A stretch of DNA of 41,866 nucleotides from Anaerolineae bacterium (lineage in GTDB: Bacteria > Chloroflexota > Anaerolineae > B4-G1 > SLSP01). The stretch's first letter is position 1; each line of letters starts with the position of its first letter. Location: positions 1 through 41,866 of the forward strand of contig JAFGFI010000317.1 in NCBI GenBank assembly GCA_016931185.1, in the 5' to 3' direction. The notes under the pieces are model-generated. The model searched no databases. It was not told the DNA's origin and saw nothing but the letters and a program-made list of their open reading frames with translations. Made by a program: the position numbers and the translations under genes. Below, one piece after another: positions 1-8,304 of this stretch.

Positions 1-2
1 CT

Positions 3-1142
3 ACAGAACGCGGGCCCCGCCAACATCGCTTTTCCTGGGTGATAGGACTTATCATTTTCATTCTCCTGGCGGCAGGCGGGTTTTTTGTTTTCCGTTATAC
101 TAACCTACCCCAACAGCTTGGTCTGATAGCCCCTACACTTACACCTTCACCCCTCCCATCACCACAACCTACTCCCACGCCGCTTCCCTCCCATACCCCA
201 ACACGCCTCCCATCCCCCACACCATCCGCCACGGCGACCTCAACACCAACCGCTACTTCATCTCCTACGCCGTCACCTACACCGACCGCTACTCTACCCC
301 CTACCGCGACGCCAACACCTACACTGGCCCCAGGTGCGGCCCAAGTGCGGGAGTTTGACGGGATGGTCATACATTTTGTGCCCGGAGGCTCTTTCCTAAT
401 GGGTGCAACGGATGATGATACTGACGCTCTGGACCGTGAAAAACCTCAACATGAAGTTATGGTAAGTGACTTCTGGATGGATGAAACTGAGATCACCACC
501 GATCAATATCGTCAATGTGTGGAAGCAGGACGATGCGAGGCTCCTATCACCCGCGCCGCTTACGATAATCCTACCTACGGCAATCATCCCATCACCTTCA
601 TCAGTTGGGAACAAGCCGCTACCTACTGCCAATGGGTAGCCGGTGAAACGGGATGGGATGTACAACTTCCCACCGAGGCGCAATGGGAAAAGGCCGCGTC
701 GTGGGATCCGGCTACCGGTGCCAAACGTCGCTATCCCTGGGGGGATACCGATCCATTCGAAAATGGCGTGCAGAATTATGCTCACATTGGCAGCACAACT
801 GCTGCCGTGGGCAGTATTCCAGGGGGTGCGAGCGCCTACAATATTTTGGACATGGCAGGCAATGTCATGGAGTGGGTTGCAGATTGGTATGATGAAGACT
901 ATTACGCCACTCCTGACCTACCCTCCGATCCCACCGGTCCGGAATCTGGCCGTCATCGCGTGATGCGCGGCGGCTCCTATGCCTCGCACACCAATTACGA
1001 ACGCCAACTGCGCGCGACGCACCGCGACTTTGGCGAACCAGAAAGCACCGCCGTTGACCGCCCGGCCAAAGGCTCTAATTTAGGTTTTCGTTGTGTTGTT
1101 AACGGCGAACAACTACAAAAAGATAATGACAACCCAAATTGA
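3..1142 (+). CDS. Membrane-anchored FGE/SUMF1-like domain protein, 5' end outside window
   Basis: The frame is open to the window edge, so the gene very likely starts upstream. The first possible start inside is GTG at 39, but basic residues before it (RQHRFSW) look like a juxtamembrane stretch. From that GTG: one membrane helix (about residues 2-20), a Pro/Thr/Ser linker (about 30-97), then a formylglycine-generating-enzyme/sulfatase-modifying-factor fold (about 105-355). Family hallmarks are seen: PGGSFLMG, FWMDETEITTDQY, the PTEAQWEKAA block, DMAGNVMEWVADWY, VMRGGSY and the terminal GFRCV. Many such domains in this type of bacterium are not true FGEs and sit behind protein-kinase domains; a kinase upstream is only a guess. 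The stop overlaps the next gene by 17 bases, so the two are probably cotranscribed. The domain is sure, the enzymatic activity is not. Confidence 0.85.
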   Translation, partial: TERGPRQHRFSWVIGLIIFILLAAGGFFVFRYTNLPQQLGLIAPTLTPSPLPSPQPTPTPLPSHTPTRLPSPTPSATATSTPTATSSPTPSPTPTATLPPTATPTPTLAPGAAQVREFDGMVIHFVPGGSFLMGATDDDTDALDREKPQHEVMVSDFWMDETEITTDQYRQCVEAGRCEAPITRAAYDNPTYGNHPITFISWEQAATYCQWVAGETGWDVQLPTEAQWEKAASWDPATGAKRRYPWGDTDPFENGVQNYAHIGSTTAAVGSIPGGASAYNILDMAGNVMEWVADWYDEDYYATPDLPSDPTGPESGRHRVMRGGSYASHTNYERQLRATHRDFGEPESTAVDRPAKGSNLGFRCVVNGEQLQKDNDNPN

Positions 1143-3732
1143 ACTCAATAACGACGAACAAAATGAAGCGTTAGCACATGCGCAGCAAACGACCCTGGCT
1201 GCACTGGTGGAAATTGACGAACAGACCCTCATGCAACTCACCGAACTCACCTTGCCCGAAATCCAGGCTATCCAACATGAAATAGCGCGCGTACTACCCG
1301 CGGGTAATTTGCCCGCCTTCATCCTTAGCGGATTGGTCAAGTTTAAGGGCCGTAAGCTCGCGTCCGATCAGGTAAACCAAGACATCGGCGCGTTAATGCG
1401 CGGGCTTAGTTTATTGCCAAAGGGTCTGTATGGTATGTTTATCGCCGGTCCGGCCATCGTCCTCTATGCCTACCAACAACTACTGCGTCTGGCGGGAAAA
1501 GATATAACCGCCGCTTTTCCCCAGGGTACATGGCAATTTTATCTGGAATTCGGCGTGCGGGAAGACACCGCCCGTCACAGCAATGAAACTCTGGGATTTC
1601 ACCAGGCCCTGCCCCCTGACGCCTCCGAACCGCACGCGGCAGCCGCGTGGGTTACTGCCGCGTTAGCCCTGCTGTATACTTACGAAGATATCCTGGCCAC
1701 CGATTGGCGTGAAAAGGTGCTATTGCACACGCTGCATAAGGTTGCTATGGAGGCCAATCTCCATACCCAACCACCCCTTAACACCCTGGTACAAGACTGG
1801 AACCGGGCTCGTCCCTATACTGCTCCGCCGGACACCCCATATCTTACCCACCGGCGCACAGTCTTTAATCAGTTTATAATCTCTCGATTTCAGGCTCTGC
1901 CCCCGCAATTACAACCGCTCGTCCACCAACGCTATGCAGAACAAGAAGCAACACAGTTAACGCACTACCTGGCACAGATGAGTTTCCTGGCTACACTCAC
2001 ACCTGAGTTACACATAGAGCGTAAATGCCCCATTCCTCTGTGGCGCGCGGCCATCGGTTTCATCTGGCATGGGCATACCTATTTGCTCCCTGCCTGTCAA
2101 CGAGATGAACAGGGTAGCCCGTTGTGCTATACGGCTACCGTTGGCAGAGGAGTCGTCCTAGATCCGTCAACCGGGGGATCCCCAACTCCCCTTTACGCAC
2201 TCAATGAGACCACTTTGTGCGATGCCTATCAAAATCCGCTTATCGTCAACAACAATGGAGATGTTTACTATCAAGGAAAGGGAAACGGGCCAAAGCAAAA
2301 GATGGGAACCTTGCGTCCTCCCACACCAGAAACCGTGCTGGCATGGGTCAATGCTGTTCTCACTCATACACCAACAACGCCCCCATCAACACTCGATATT
2401 TTTCTCGCGGAAAGTCCTCGCGCAGAACAAGTGAGACTGCGCGCCGCGCTGCCTGTTGCGACTCAGCGCGAACTCGACCGGCTCCGCCAAGCCCCCATCC
2501 TCATTAATTGGGATATGCGCTCTGCCGCTCCGCCGCTTGCCACTCTCCGCCGCGACCATCGCGGCATCAATGATCACGCGCTAACAATTTTTCGCACCGA
2601 CCGCAGCGTCGTATTTGATCAATCCCACATCTTCTTTGATGGTATGTGGGGTATGGCAATTGCCGAAATCACTACTCACAATGCGATAATGGCATACCGG
2701 CAATTGGCCCCCCTGTCCATCTCTACTTCTGCACCGCCCATTCACAGTCTGCAACTCCATAATCCAACAAGCCTACCGTCCAAACTTGCACGGCATAACG
2801 AAGCCACTGCCGAATCCACCCGCGCCGATCTTGAGCAGATTTTCCGGCTGCGCAAATGGCTCAAACAACGTGGCGTTCATCTTACTATCAATGATCTGTT
2901 ACTCCTGGCCCGTTTCCTGCATGCCACCGCTTACGGCCCTTCTTATCGCGTCGAACAGTCCCTGGGCACATTCCGCACCCGGGCGACCCCCGCGGCCGTC
3001 AAAAGTGTCGAGAGTGCGTGGAAACAATGGCTACAAGGATCACGAGAAACTAACCCGGCGTTGCTCATCCCAATGGATGCCTCCAACGTCGCTCCCAGCG
3101 AACGCCTCTTCCCTACAACTTTCCGTAATCCACTCACAGAAATCGGGACACTGTTCACCACGACAAAAGACCGCTACGCTGCCTATCGCGCTACCCAGAC
3201 AGCGACAGATTGGCAAGCATTTGATCGCTCGCGCCGCGAACTGTTGGCGTATCTCAAAGCCTTTGGGGAACTCCTTGACACGCTCAAAAGCATCACTATG
3301 CGTGGAGAAAGTTTCAACACCGCCACCATCCGCCTGTTAGGGCATCTCCCCCCCTCGATGCAACATCTGCTGGATACGATTCCCCAACGTTTCAGTGTGC
3401 TCAACGAAATCATCAAAGGTAACGAAGTCTTCTCCAACGTAGGCTGTGTCGCTCGGGGGAGTACATTACACCGTTTTACCAGCGCCAAGGATGACGGCGA
3501 AACCAAAACCCTCGTCTGGGGTGTTCTCACCGATAACACCGGAACGATGCACATCAGCCTGCGCGATTTTCGTCCTTTTATATCTCCACTGTTGGAACTG
3601 AAAGAGGATACTCTGGCACACACATTAGCGCAAGATTACGTAGACAGTTATGTCGAAACTTTGAATCAACTGGTCAAAGACTTGAGCAAAATTGTGGCAC
3701 TCAAGTCGCCGTTGACACTCAAAGATGGGTAG
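1126..3732 (+). CDS. Large protein resembling choline/carnitine-type CoA acyltransferases
   Basis: ATG at 1126 is preferred. A GTG in frame at 1093 would lengthen the overlap with the upstream gene to 50 bases. The product is 868 residues. Around residue 501 it has QSHIFFDG, an HxxxDG motif of the CoA-dependent acyltransferase superfamily. Flanking text (INDHALTIFRTDRSVVFDQ before it, a helix after it) is laid out as in carnitine/choline acyltransferases. A late segment near residues 780-810 (STLHRFTSAKDDG then LVWGVLTDNTGTMHISLRDF) resembles their C-terminal substrate-binding strands. The first ~250 residues are mostly helical with no recognised domain. Longer than the usual ~600-residue carnitine acyltransferase. 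No signal peptide. Partner of the FGE-like gene by overlap. The assignment rests on motif reading only; an alternative is an uncharacterised member of the same fold. Confidence 0.55.
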   Translation: MTTQIELNNDEQNEALAHAQQTTLAALVEIDEQTLMQLTELTLPEIQAIQHEIARVLPAGNLPAFILSGLVKFKGRKLASDQVNQDIGALMRGLSLLPKGLYGMFIAGPAIVLYAYQQLLRLAGKDITAAFPQGTWQFYLEFGVREDTARHSNETLGFHQALPPDASEPHAAAAWVTAALALLYTYEDILATDWREKVLLHTLHKVAMEANLHTQPPLNTLVQDWNRARPYTAPPDTPYLTHRRTVFNQFIISRFQALPPQLQPLVHQRYAEQEATQLTHYLAQMSFLATLTPELHIERKCPIPLWRAAIGFIWHGHTYLLPACQRDEQGSPLCYTATVGRGVVLDPSTGGSPTPLYALNETTLCDAYQNPLIVNNNGDVYYQGKGNGPKQKMGTLRPPTPETVLAWVNAVLTHTPTTPPSTLDIFLAESPRAEQVRLRAALPVATQRELDRLRQAPILINWDMRSAAPPLATLRRDHRGINDHALTIFRTDRSVVFDQSHIFFDGMWGMAIAEITTHNAIMAYRQLAPLSISTSAPPIHSLQLHNPTSLPSKLARHNEATAESTRADLEQIFRLRKWLKQRGVHLTINDLLLLARFLHATAYGPSYRVEQSLGTFRTRATPAAVKSVESAWKQWLQGSRETNPALLIPMDASNVAPSERLFPTTFRNPLTEIGTLFTTTKDRYAAYRATQTATDWQAFDRSRRELLAYLKAFGELLDTLKSITMRGESFNTATIRLLGHLPPSMQHLLDTIPQRFSVLNEIIKGNEVFSNVGCVARGSTLHRFTSAKDDGETKTLVWGVLTDNTGTMHISLRDFRPFISPLLELKEDTLAHTLAQDYVDSYVETLNQLVKDLSKIVALKSPLTLKDG

Positions 3733-3796
3733 TGAGAATTTATAGGTATTCCATAAGCAAAGCGTCAAGGTTACGTCAAGCGTCCCCATTAACCTC

Positions 3797-3805
3797 TGCT
3801 ACACT
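3797..3805 (+). promoter_or_regulatory. Possible extended -10 promoter
   Basis: TGCTACACT fits an extended -10 (TGn then TACACT). No good -35 was found. About 40-70 bases downstream is a strong hairpin terminator with no open frame between, so a short RNA is possible. Weak evidence on its own. Confidence 0.25.
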
Positions 3806-3846
3806 AGAGTTAGCTTTGGGACAAAGATTCTCCTCCTTCTGAATGA

Positions 3847-3878
3847 CAAAACCGGGGGTAACGCAACCCCCGGTTTTG
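3847..3878 (+). terminator. Strong hairpin terminator
   Basis: A perfect 13-bp stem: 3847-3859 (CAAAACCGGGGGT) pairs with 3866-3878 (ACCCCCGGTTTTG) around a 6-base loop. The GC core with an A-tract before and a T-tract after works in both directions. It lies 114 bases after the acyltransferase-like gene and may end that operon or a short RNA. Confidence 0.7.
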
Positions 3879-3891
3879 TGTTGGGACGACT

Positions 3892-4158
3892 CTGAAAATA
3901 GCGAATTACGAATTACGGATTAAATTTTCATTCCACTGCTGGTGAACGCACCGCGTTAATGGGTAATTCCCTTGAAAATAGCGAATAGCGAATAGCGAAT
4001 TACGAATTACGGATTAAATTTTCATTCCACTGCTGGTGAACGCACCGCGTTAATGGGTTATTCCCTTGAAAATAGCGAATTACGAATTACGAATAACTAA
4101 TTACGGATTAAATTTTCATCCTACTGCTGGTGAACACACCGCGTTCATGGGTTATTCC
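3892..4158 (+). repeat. Three tandem copies of a ~80-95 bp dispersed repeat
   Basis: Three head-to-tail units (about 3892-3970, 3971-4064, 4065-4158). Each runs from (C)TTGAAAATAGCGAATTACG through AAATTTTCAT and CTGCTGGTGAACGCACCGCG to GGGTTATTCC. The start of each unit is itself built of 7-8 base iterations (GCGAATA, CGAATTA, CGGATTA), whose number varies between units. Diverged single copies occur at 15150-15230 and within 21858-21976. No spacer structure and no reading frame, so not a CRISPR array. Confidence 0.85.
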
Positions 4159-4254
4159 TCTAAAAAGTCGGAGTGAAATTCGGAGCCATACGCCGCACTC
4201 TGAGGAGTGAATTCCGGCTATAATCATAACACTTTACTTTAGAGAGGTTATACG

Positions 4255-5451
4255 ATGGCACTGACACAACTAAGATCGCTTACAAGCAGTCTATGGAATA
4301 TAGACGGGCAGGGTCAACATTTACTGTTGGCCGCCATATTTTTATTGGGGACGGCGTGGGTGGCATCTCGCGTTTGGGCAATACCATCGCTCAACCAAAG
4401 ACAGGAAGATAAACGTCTTTCTCTCCCTGCGCTTGCCATCCTGGTTTTCGGTGTGCTGGACTGGGGCCTGCTCGCGCTCTTACCCATACTGGGACTTTCC
4501 TTTGGGTCAGTAGGTGTGCCCCTGTTAGGCATTACGGGGGTCCGTTGGATACTTTCTATGTCTCTGGCGCTCGTTCAACGCCTGGCACACGTGCCAACGG
4601 TCAAAAGCGCGAAAGTAGGGCTGATCCTGCTTTGGGGTTTAAATTTGGGCATTTTGGCCTGCGAGGTCTGGGGGCTTTACATCGAACCGTTCCGGCTTAC
4701 TGTAACCGAAATCCGCGTCGACATTCCCACACTCCCCACCGGCAGTTCTCTGCGCATCGTCCACTTGACCGATCCGCACATTGAGTACACCACAAAACGC
4801 GAGCGCGCTATCTTAGATACGGTCACGGCACTGGAACCCGATTTGATTGTGCTAACCGGCGACTATCTTAATCTCGGGCATCTCAACGATCCCATTACAC
4901 GGCGCGATACCCGGGATTTCTTGACTCACCTACATGCTCCCTACGGCGTTTATGCCGTTATCGGTACAGTGGATACGCCAGACGCAATGGCCGCCTTATT
5001 CGATGGGTTGGACAACATCAAAGTCCTGGACGATGCGCTACAGCCTATCTCAATTAATGGAACTGATTTCTATCTATTAGGCGTCAGCAACTACACCCGC
5101 GCGCGTGACCGTGCTGCCTTAAAAGAATTACATACCCACGTTCCCGGAGGAGCTGCCACCGTACTGCTTTACCATACACCCGATCTCATCGAAACCGCCG
5201 CCGAAACGGGTATTGACCTCTATCTAGCCGGACACACCCACGGTGGACAGATCCGGGTGCCCTTTTACGGGGCGATTGTGACAGCCTCCGCGTATGGCAA
5301 ACAATACGAAATGGGACGCTATACGGTAGGCGCCACCACCCTCTATGTCAGTCGAGGATTAGGTATGGAAGGATTAGGTAACGCCCCTCGCGTCCGCTTT
5401 CTCTGTCCACCGGAGATTGTGGTGCTGGAGGTCACGGGAACAGGAGCGTAG
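4255..5451 (+). CDS. Membrane-anchored metallophosphoesterase (YkuE-like)
   Basis: 398 residues. The N-terminal ~150 residues contain about four hydrophobic helices. A calcineurin-like phosphoesterase domain follows from about residue 163 (LRIVHLTDPHIE, then DLIVLTGDYLN, then a late LAGHTHGGQ). The usual metal ligands D..H, GD and GHTHG are present; the expected GNHD position reads IGTVDT, so that block is atypical. The layout matches the YkuE/YaeI group of membrane-linked metal-dependent phosphohydrolases, some of which act on lipids; the substrate cannot be told from sequence. A Shine-Dalgarno (AGAGAGG) sits 7 bases before the ATG. The gene is preceded by the repeat array and followed by decayed sequence, and looks like a single transcription unit. 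Confidence 0.88.
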   Translation: MALTQLRSLTSSLWNIDGQGQHLLLAAIFLLGTAWVASRVWAIPSLNQRQEDKRLSLPALAILVFGVLDWGLLALLPILGLSFGSVGVPLLGITGVRWILSMSLALVQRLAHVPTVKSAKVGLILLWGLNLGILACEVWGLYIEPFRLTVTEIRVDIPTLPTGSSLRIVHLTDPHIEYTTKRERAILDTVTALEPDLIVLTGDYLNLGHLNDPITRRDTRDFLTHLHAPYGVYAVIGTVDTPDAMAALFDGLDNIKVLDDALQPISINGTDFYLLGVSNYTRARDRAALKELHTHVPGGAATVLLYHTPDLIETAAETGIDLYLAGHTHGGQIRVPFYGAIVTASAYGKQYEMGRYTVGATTLYVSRGLGMEGLGNAPRVRFLCPPEIVVLEVTGTGA

Positions 5452-5462
5452 GGGAGTAGAGG

Positions 5463-5752
5463 GTGGCCTTCAACAATCCCGGTCAGCACCTCTTAACGCA
5501 GTTAGAAGATTTCTTCAAATCTCTACTCGATGGCTTTATGACAGTTGTAGGCGAACGTGGCACCAAGTTACAGAATTAAATAAATTGAGCGGTGGCCGGC
5601 GATTCGGCGGGTGGGAATTTGACGCTCACACTGACGATGAAACTCCGTGTATGTGGCATGTGTGGCAGTTGTATCTATCCTTGCCCAAGCGGTTCAATCA
5701 TTGGACAATATCACACAGTTCTTTAAAGTGCGCTTAGAGCCGAAAACTAAAT
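5463..5752 (+). pseudogene. Patchwork of gene fragments, including an alpha/beta-hydrolase scrap
   Basis: No frame spans this stretch, but three short coding-like pieces are visible. A GTG at 5463 opens MAFNNPGQHLLTQLEDFFKS, which continues for 38 codons to a stop. Next, in another frame near 5593, comes VAGDSAGGNLTLTLTMKLR, an almost textbook nucleophile elbow (GDSAGG) of hormone-sensitive-lipase-type alpha/beta hydrolases; it loses sense after about 20 residues. A last piece ends AQAVQSLDNITQFFKVRLE before a stop. I read this as remnants of two or three genes joined by deletion. No function is expected. Confidence 0.55.
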
Positions 5753-5793
5753 AACCTCCCAATTCTGAAGACTGGGCAGGATCGTTTTCGGCT
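5738..5793. repeat. 10-bp inverted repeat upstream of the toxin-antitoxin promoter
   Basis: AGCCGAAAAC at 5738-5747 is mirrored by GTTTTCGGCT at 5784-5793, with a smaller CCCA/TGGG pair inside. It could act as a weak terminator for the upstream debris or insulate the DarG/DarT promoter that starts a few bases later. Confidence 0.5.
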
Positions 5794-5798
5794 TGAAC

Positions 5799-5827
5799 TT
5801 GGTGATTAAAAAGCCTTAAAGTATAGT
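5799..5827 (+). promoter_or_regulatory. Sigma-70-type promoter for the DarG/DarT pair
   Basis: A -35-like TTGGTG (5799-5804) and a -10-like TATAGT (5822-5827) are separated by exactly 17 bases and lie about 48 bases before the DarG start codon. An AT-rich spacer and no other gene start nearby support the call. Confidence 0.55.
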
Positions 5828-5874
5828 ACAATAGAGTTGAAACAGTTGTTCGATTTTATACGGGAGTAGATACT

Positions 5875-6801
5875 ATGATACTTTATGTGAAAGGCAATCT
5901 ATTTCAGTCCCCCGCACAAGTTCTGGTCAATACGGTCAATACTGTTGGGGTGATGGGGTGTGGTATTGCTTTAGACTTCAAAAAGCTATTTCCTGATATG
6001 TATAAGCAATATCGTGATATGTGTGAGACCGGCGAATTTAAAGTTGGAATGTTATGGTTGTATAAAAGCCCCAATAAATGGGTGTTGAATTTTCCAACGA
6101 AGCAGCACTGGTGCCAGCCTTCGCGTGTTGAGTATATTGAGATTGGTCTGAGAAAATTTGTGGCGAGTTATAGTGATCTAGGTATCCATAGCATAGCTTT
6201 TCCTGCACTCGGTTGTGGGAATGGGCAACTGGATTTCCGGGATCAAGTGCAACCTTTAATGAAAAAGTACCTAGAGACATTGCCGATAGACATTTTTATT
6301 TATCCGGGACGTACCAGTCAATTTGTTGAGCATTTGAATCCTGAAAAGATGAAAGAGTGGTTACGCACCGAGCCTACCACTTTACCTTTTTCTGAAGTGT
6401 GGGATGATCTACTAAGTCTATTACGAACAAAGAGTGAGTTCAAAACGCTCTCTAAACAGAGACCATTTGAGGCGCAGATATGTGAAGACGCCTTAGAATT
6501 AAGGATTGTTACAGGAAGCCAAAATTACGTTATTCACTACGAAACTTTAATGGCATTTTGGCAACAACTGCGTACGTATGGTTTCTCTATGCGGCATATT
6601 GCACCGGGCATTGACAGGCAGGTATCATATCTCATTCCTATCTTCGCTGAACTGGATTATATTGCTCCAGTGCATGTAACTGAGAACTTTGACAAGCTAA
6701 CGAATTCAGTTATTACAGGTTTGCAAGTGTTACCATCTGCATTTGACCGCAAGCCTGAGGCGCTGAACCCTTCTGTTCAGATGTCTTTGTTTCAACTTTA
6801 G
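5875..6801 (+). CDS. darG: DarG-like macrodomain antitoxin
   Basis: 308 residues. The first ~150 form a macrodomain with the ADP-ribose-binding motifs of the DarG/TARG1-type group: VLVNTVNTVGVMGCGIALDF at about residues 16-35 and FPALGCGNGQLDF near 103-115. DarG macrodomains remove ADP-ribose from DNA and so reverse DarT damage. The C-terminal ~150 residues carry no motif I recognise; in known DarG proteins the C-terminal part binds and inhibits the toxin. Starts at ATG with GGGAG a suitable distance upstream. The DarT-like gene begins 12 bases after the stop, so one transcript is expected. In usual darTG operons the toxin comes first; here the antitoxin does. Codon use is more AT-rich than the housekeeping genes, consistent with horizontal transfer. 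Confidence 0.85.
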   Translation: MILYVKGNLFQSPAQVLVNTVNTVGVMGCGIALDFKKLFPDMYKQYRDMCETGEFKVGMLWLYKSPNKWVLNFPTKQHWCQPSRVEYIEIGLRKFVASYSDLGIHSIAFPALGCGNGQLDFRDQVQPLMKKYLETLPIDIFIYPGRTSQFVEHLNPEKMKEWLRTEPTTLPFSEVWDDLLSLLRTKSEFKTLSKQRPFEAQICEDALELRIVTGSQNYVIHYETLMAFWQQLRTYGFSMRHIAPGIDRQVSYLIPIFAELDYIAPVHVTENFDKLTNSVITGLQVLPSAFDRKPEALNPSVQMSLFQL

Positions 6802-6813
6802 TCGAGTTATGCT

Positions 6814-7815
6814 ATGGGGTTAAAGCCAGACGCAGAACACATAAAGCAGTTCCTGAACAATTTGCAAAAGCAGGATTGGGTACGTCGCACTGAAAGAAGT
6901 TGGTGGCCCCAATTTGTTTTCCATTACACGGATATTCGCAACGCAATTAAGATTTTGAAAGCTGGTTATTTGTATAGCCGTGAACATCTGGAGAAAACCG
7001 GTCAATCTTTCGTTAGCAGCGGTAGTCCTTCAGTATTAGCTGGAACAGACGTTAATACTAAAGATTGTGTGCGTTTGTATTTTCGCCCCCAAACTCCTAC
7101 ACAATACTATGCGGAAGGTATCTATTCGAAAACATCCCTGGCAAGATCGAAATTTCCAGAGGCTCACTGCCCAGTGCCGGTTTTCTTTTTATTCAGTGCT
7201 TATGAAGTCTTGTCTCAGGATAATTGTCAGTTTTCAAATGGGAATTTAGGTGCTTCTGGTAGGGCGCAGATTTTTTCTACTGCTGTTGATTTAGCATCAT
7301 TGCCCTGGAAACAAATTTATCATAATAGTCGGATAGATCACTCTCTTGAAAGTCGCGATATAGTTTTTCATCGCCATGCTGAAATCATCCTTCCTAAAAA
7401 ATTGAATTTGAGTGCTTTGCGATACATTTGTTGTCGTTCTGAAGCAGAGCGTGAAATGCTGCTACACCTTTTGCCCGTTGATCTAGCGAAGTGTTACCAA
7501 AATAAAGTTGCCGCCACAACTCGTAGTACACTTTTCTATCGTCGCCATACTTTTGTTGAAAAAGCGCAATTCTATTCAGATAGAGTTGTTTTCCACTTTT
7601 CTCCTGACACGCAATCTCCAGGGCCATTTCTGTTACGGGTTTATCTTGGAGAATCTTTACCTGAGTCCCCGACCCTTGAAGTTGATAACTATCAAATAGA
7701 GGGTACGCTTCATTTAAAATTTCCGCTTCCTATGCATACTTATACTATTCGTGTATTGCTTGACGAACACCTTGCTTATGCCAACCTATATGAAGAAATG
7801 AACTTACCATTTTAG
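6814..7815 (+). CDS. darT: DarT-like DNA ADP-ribosyltransferase toxin with C-terminal extension
   Basis: 333 residues. Family features of DarT (DUF4433) are present: FHYTDIRNAIKILKAGYLYS (His37), VRLYFRPQTPTQYY (about 86-99) where DarT has its YFxPxxPM-type loop, and HRHAEIILP with Glu190 as probable catalytic glutamate. DarT attaches ADP-ribose to a base in DNA and blocks replication; such pairs act as toxin-antitoxin or anti-phage systems. The domain normally ends near residue 210-220. Here about 110 more residues follow, predicted beta-rich (LLRVYLGESL, GTLHLKFPLP), with no assignment. The Shine-Dalgarno is weak, which would keep the toxin below the antitoxin upstream. The frame is intact and looks functional. 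Confidence 0.83.
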   Translation: MGLKPDAEHIKQFLNNLQKQDWVRRTERSWWPQFVFHYTDIRNAIKILKAGYLYSREHLEKTGQSFVSSGSPSVLAGTDVNTKDCVRLYFRPQTPTQYYAEGIYSKTSLARSKFPEAHCPVPVFFLFSAYEVLSQDNCQFSNGNLGASGRAQIFSTAVDLASLPWKQIYHNSRIDHSLESRDIVFHRHAEIILPKKLNLSALRYICCRSEAEREMLLHLLPVDLAKCYQNKVAATTRSTLFYRRHTFVEKAQFYSDRVVFHFSPDTQSPGPFLLRVYLGESLPESPTLEVDNYQIEGTLHLKFPLPMHTYTIRVLLDEHLAYANLYEEMNLPF

Positions 7816-7894
7816 GAGACTATATCACTGGCGCGAGAAAGGCAACGAAGAATGAGCCGCGATTTATGAAAAAATCGAATGAAAATGATGTTAA

Positions 7895-8113
7895 ATTTTA
7901 GCTGGTGGGAGCGGAATTTCCGCGGATTACGCGCAGGGCGTGGCCGCGAGGGTCAAATCGGGGCGGACGTTTGAGCCGGATTTTAGCCCTACACCAGCGC
8001 TACCGGGTACATTACCAACACTACCGACGCCTGTGCCCGTTGATGGGCGATTACTTGCAGGGACTGCCGGCGGATGTGCCCGGCTAACAGATGATGATGT
8101 GCCTTTCAAGTAA
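7895..8113 (+). pseudogene. C-terminal remnant of an unrecognised protein
   Basis: One frame is open for about 70 codons up to TAA at 8111-8113, with coding-like composition: GGSGISADYAQGVAARVKSG, a proline-rich TPALPGTLPTLPTPVPV, then RLTDDDVPFK. No start codon with a ribosome site precedes it; the frame opens just after a stop at 7892-7894. The GC content differs sharply from the AT-rich toxin gene immediately before. I do not recognise the family. Best read as the 3' end of a lost gene, brought in or left behind at the edge of the DarT insertion. The following ~190 bases (8114-8304) hold nothing except the amylase ribosome site. Confidence 0.4.
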
Positions 8114-8304
8114 ATGTTGCTTGAAATTTAGAGAAGAGTAATTTATAGTGTTTTCTATGGCATCAAGCGTGAGTATGTCCCGTTTGGTAGCCCTGTATGT
8201 GTAGGCCGTTGGCCCGCATAATCAAATGAAAATTCATCTCCCACAACAGAGGGTTCAAAAGTATGGGAGAAAATAACTAGAGACTTTAACAGGAGGTCGG
8301 CAAC

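Noticed and set aside
95..370. Minus-strand frame rich in Gly/Val opposite the Pro/Thr linker
   Set aside because: It is the mirror of the repetitive TPTP-type linker of the plus-strand gene; low complexity and no ribosome site.
3892..4158. Tandem repeats at first sight like a CRISPR array
   Set aside because: Units are 79-94 bp with no spacers, the repeated part covers the whole unit, diverged copies occur elsewhere, and no cas gene is present.
5417..5737. 106-codon frame overlapping the phosphoesterase end
   Set aside because: It starts inside the phosphoesterase in another frame and runs across fragments whose coding sense is in different frames.
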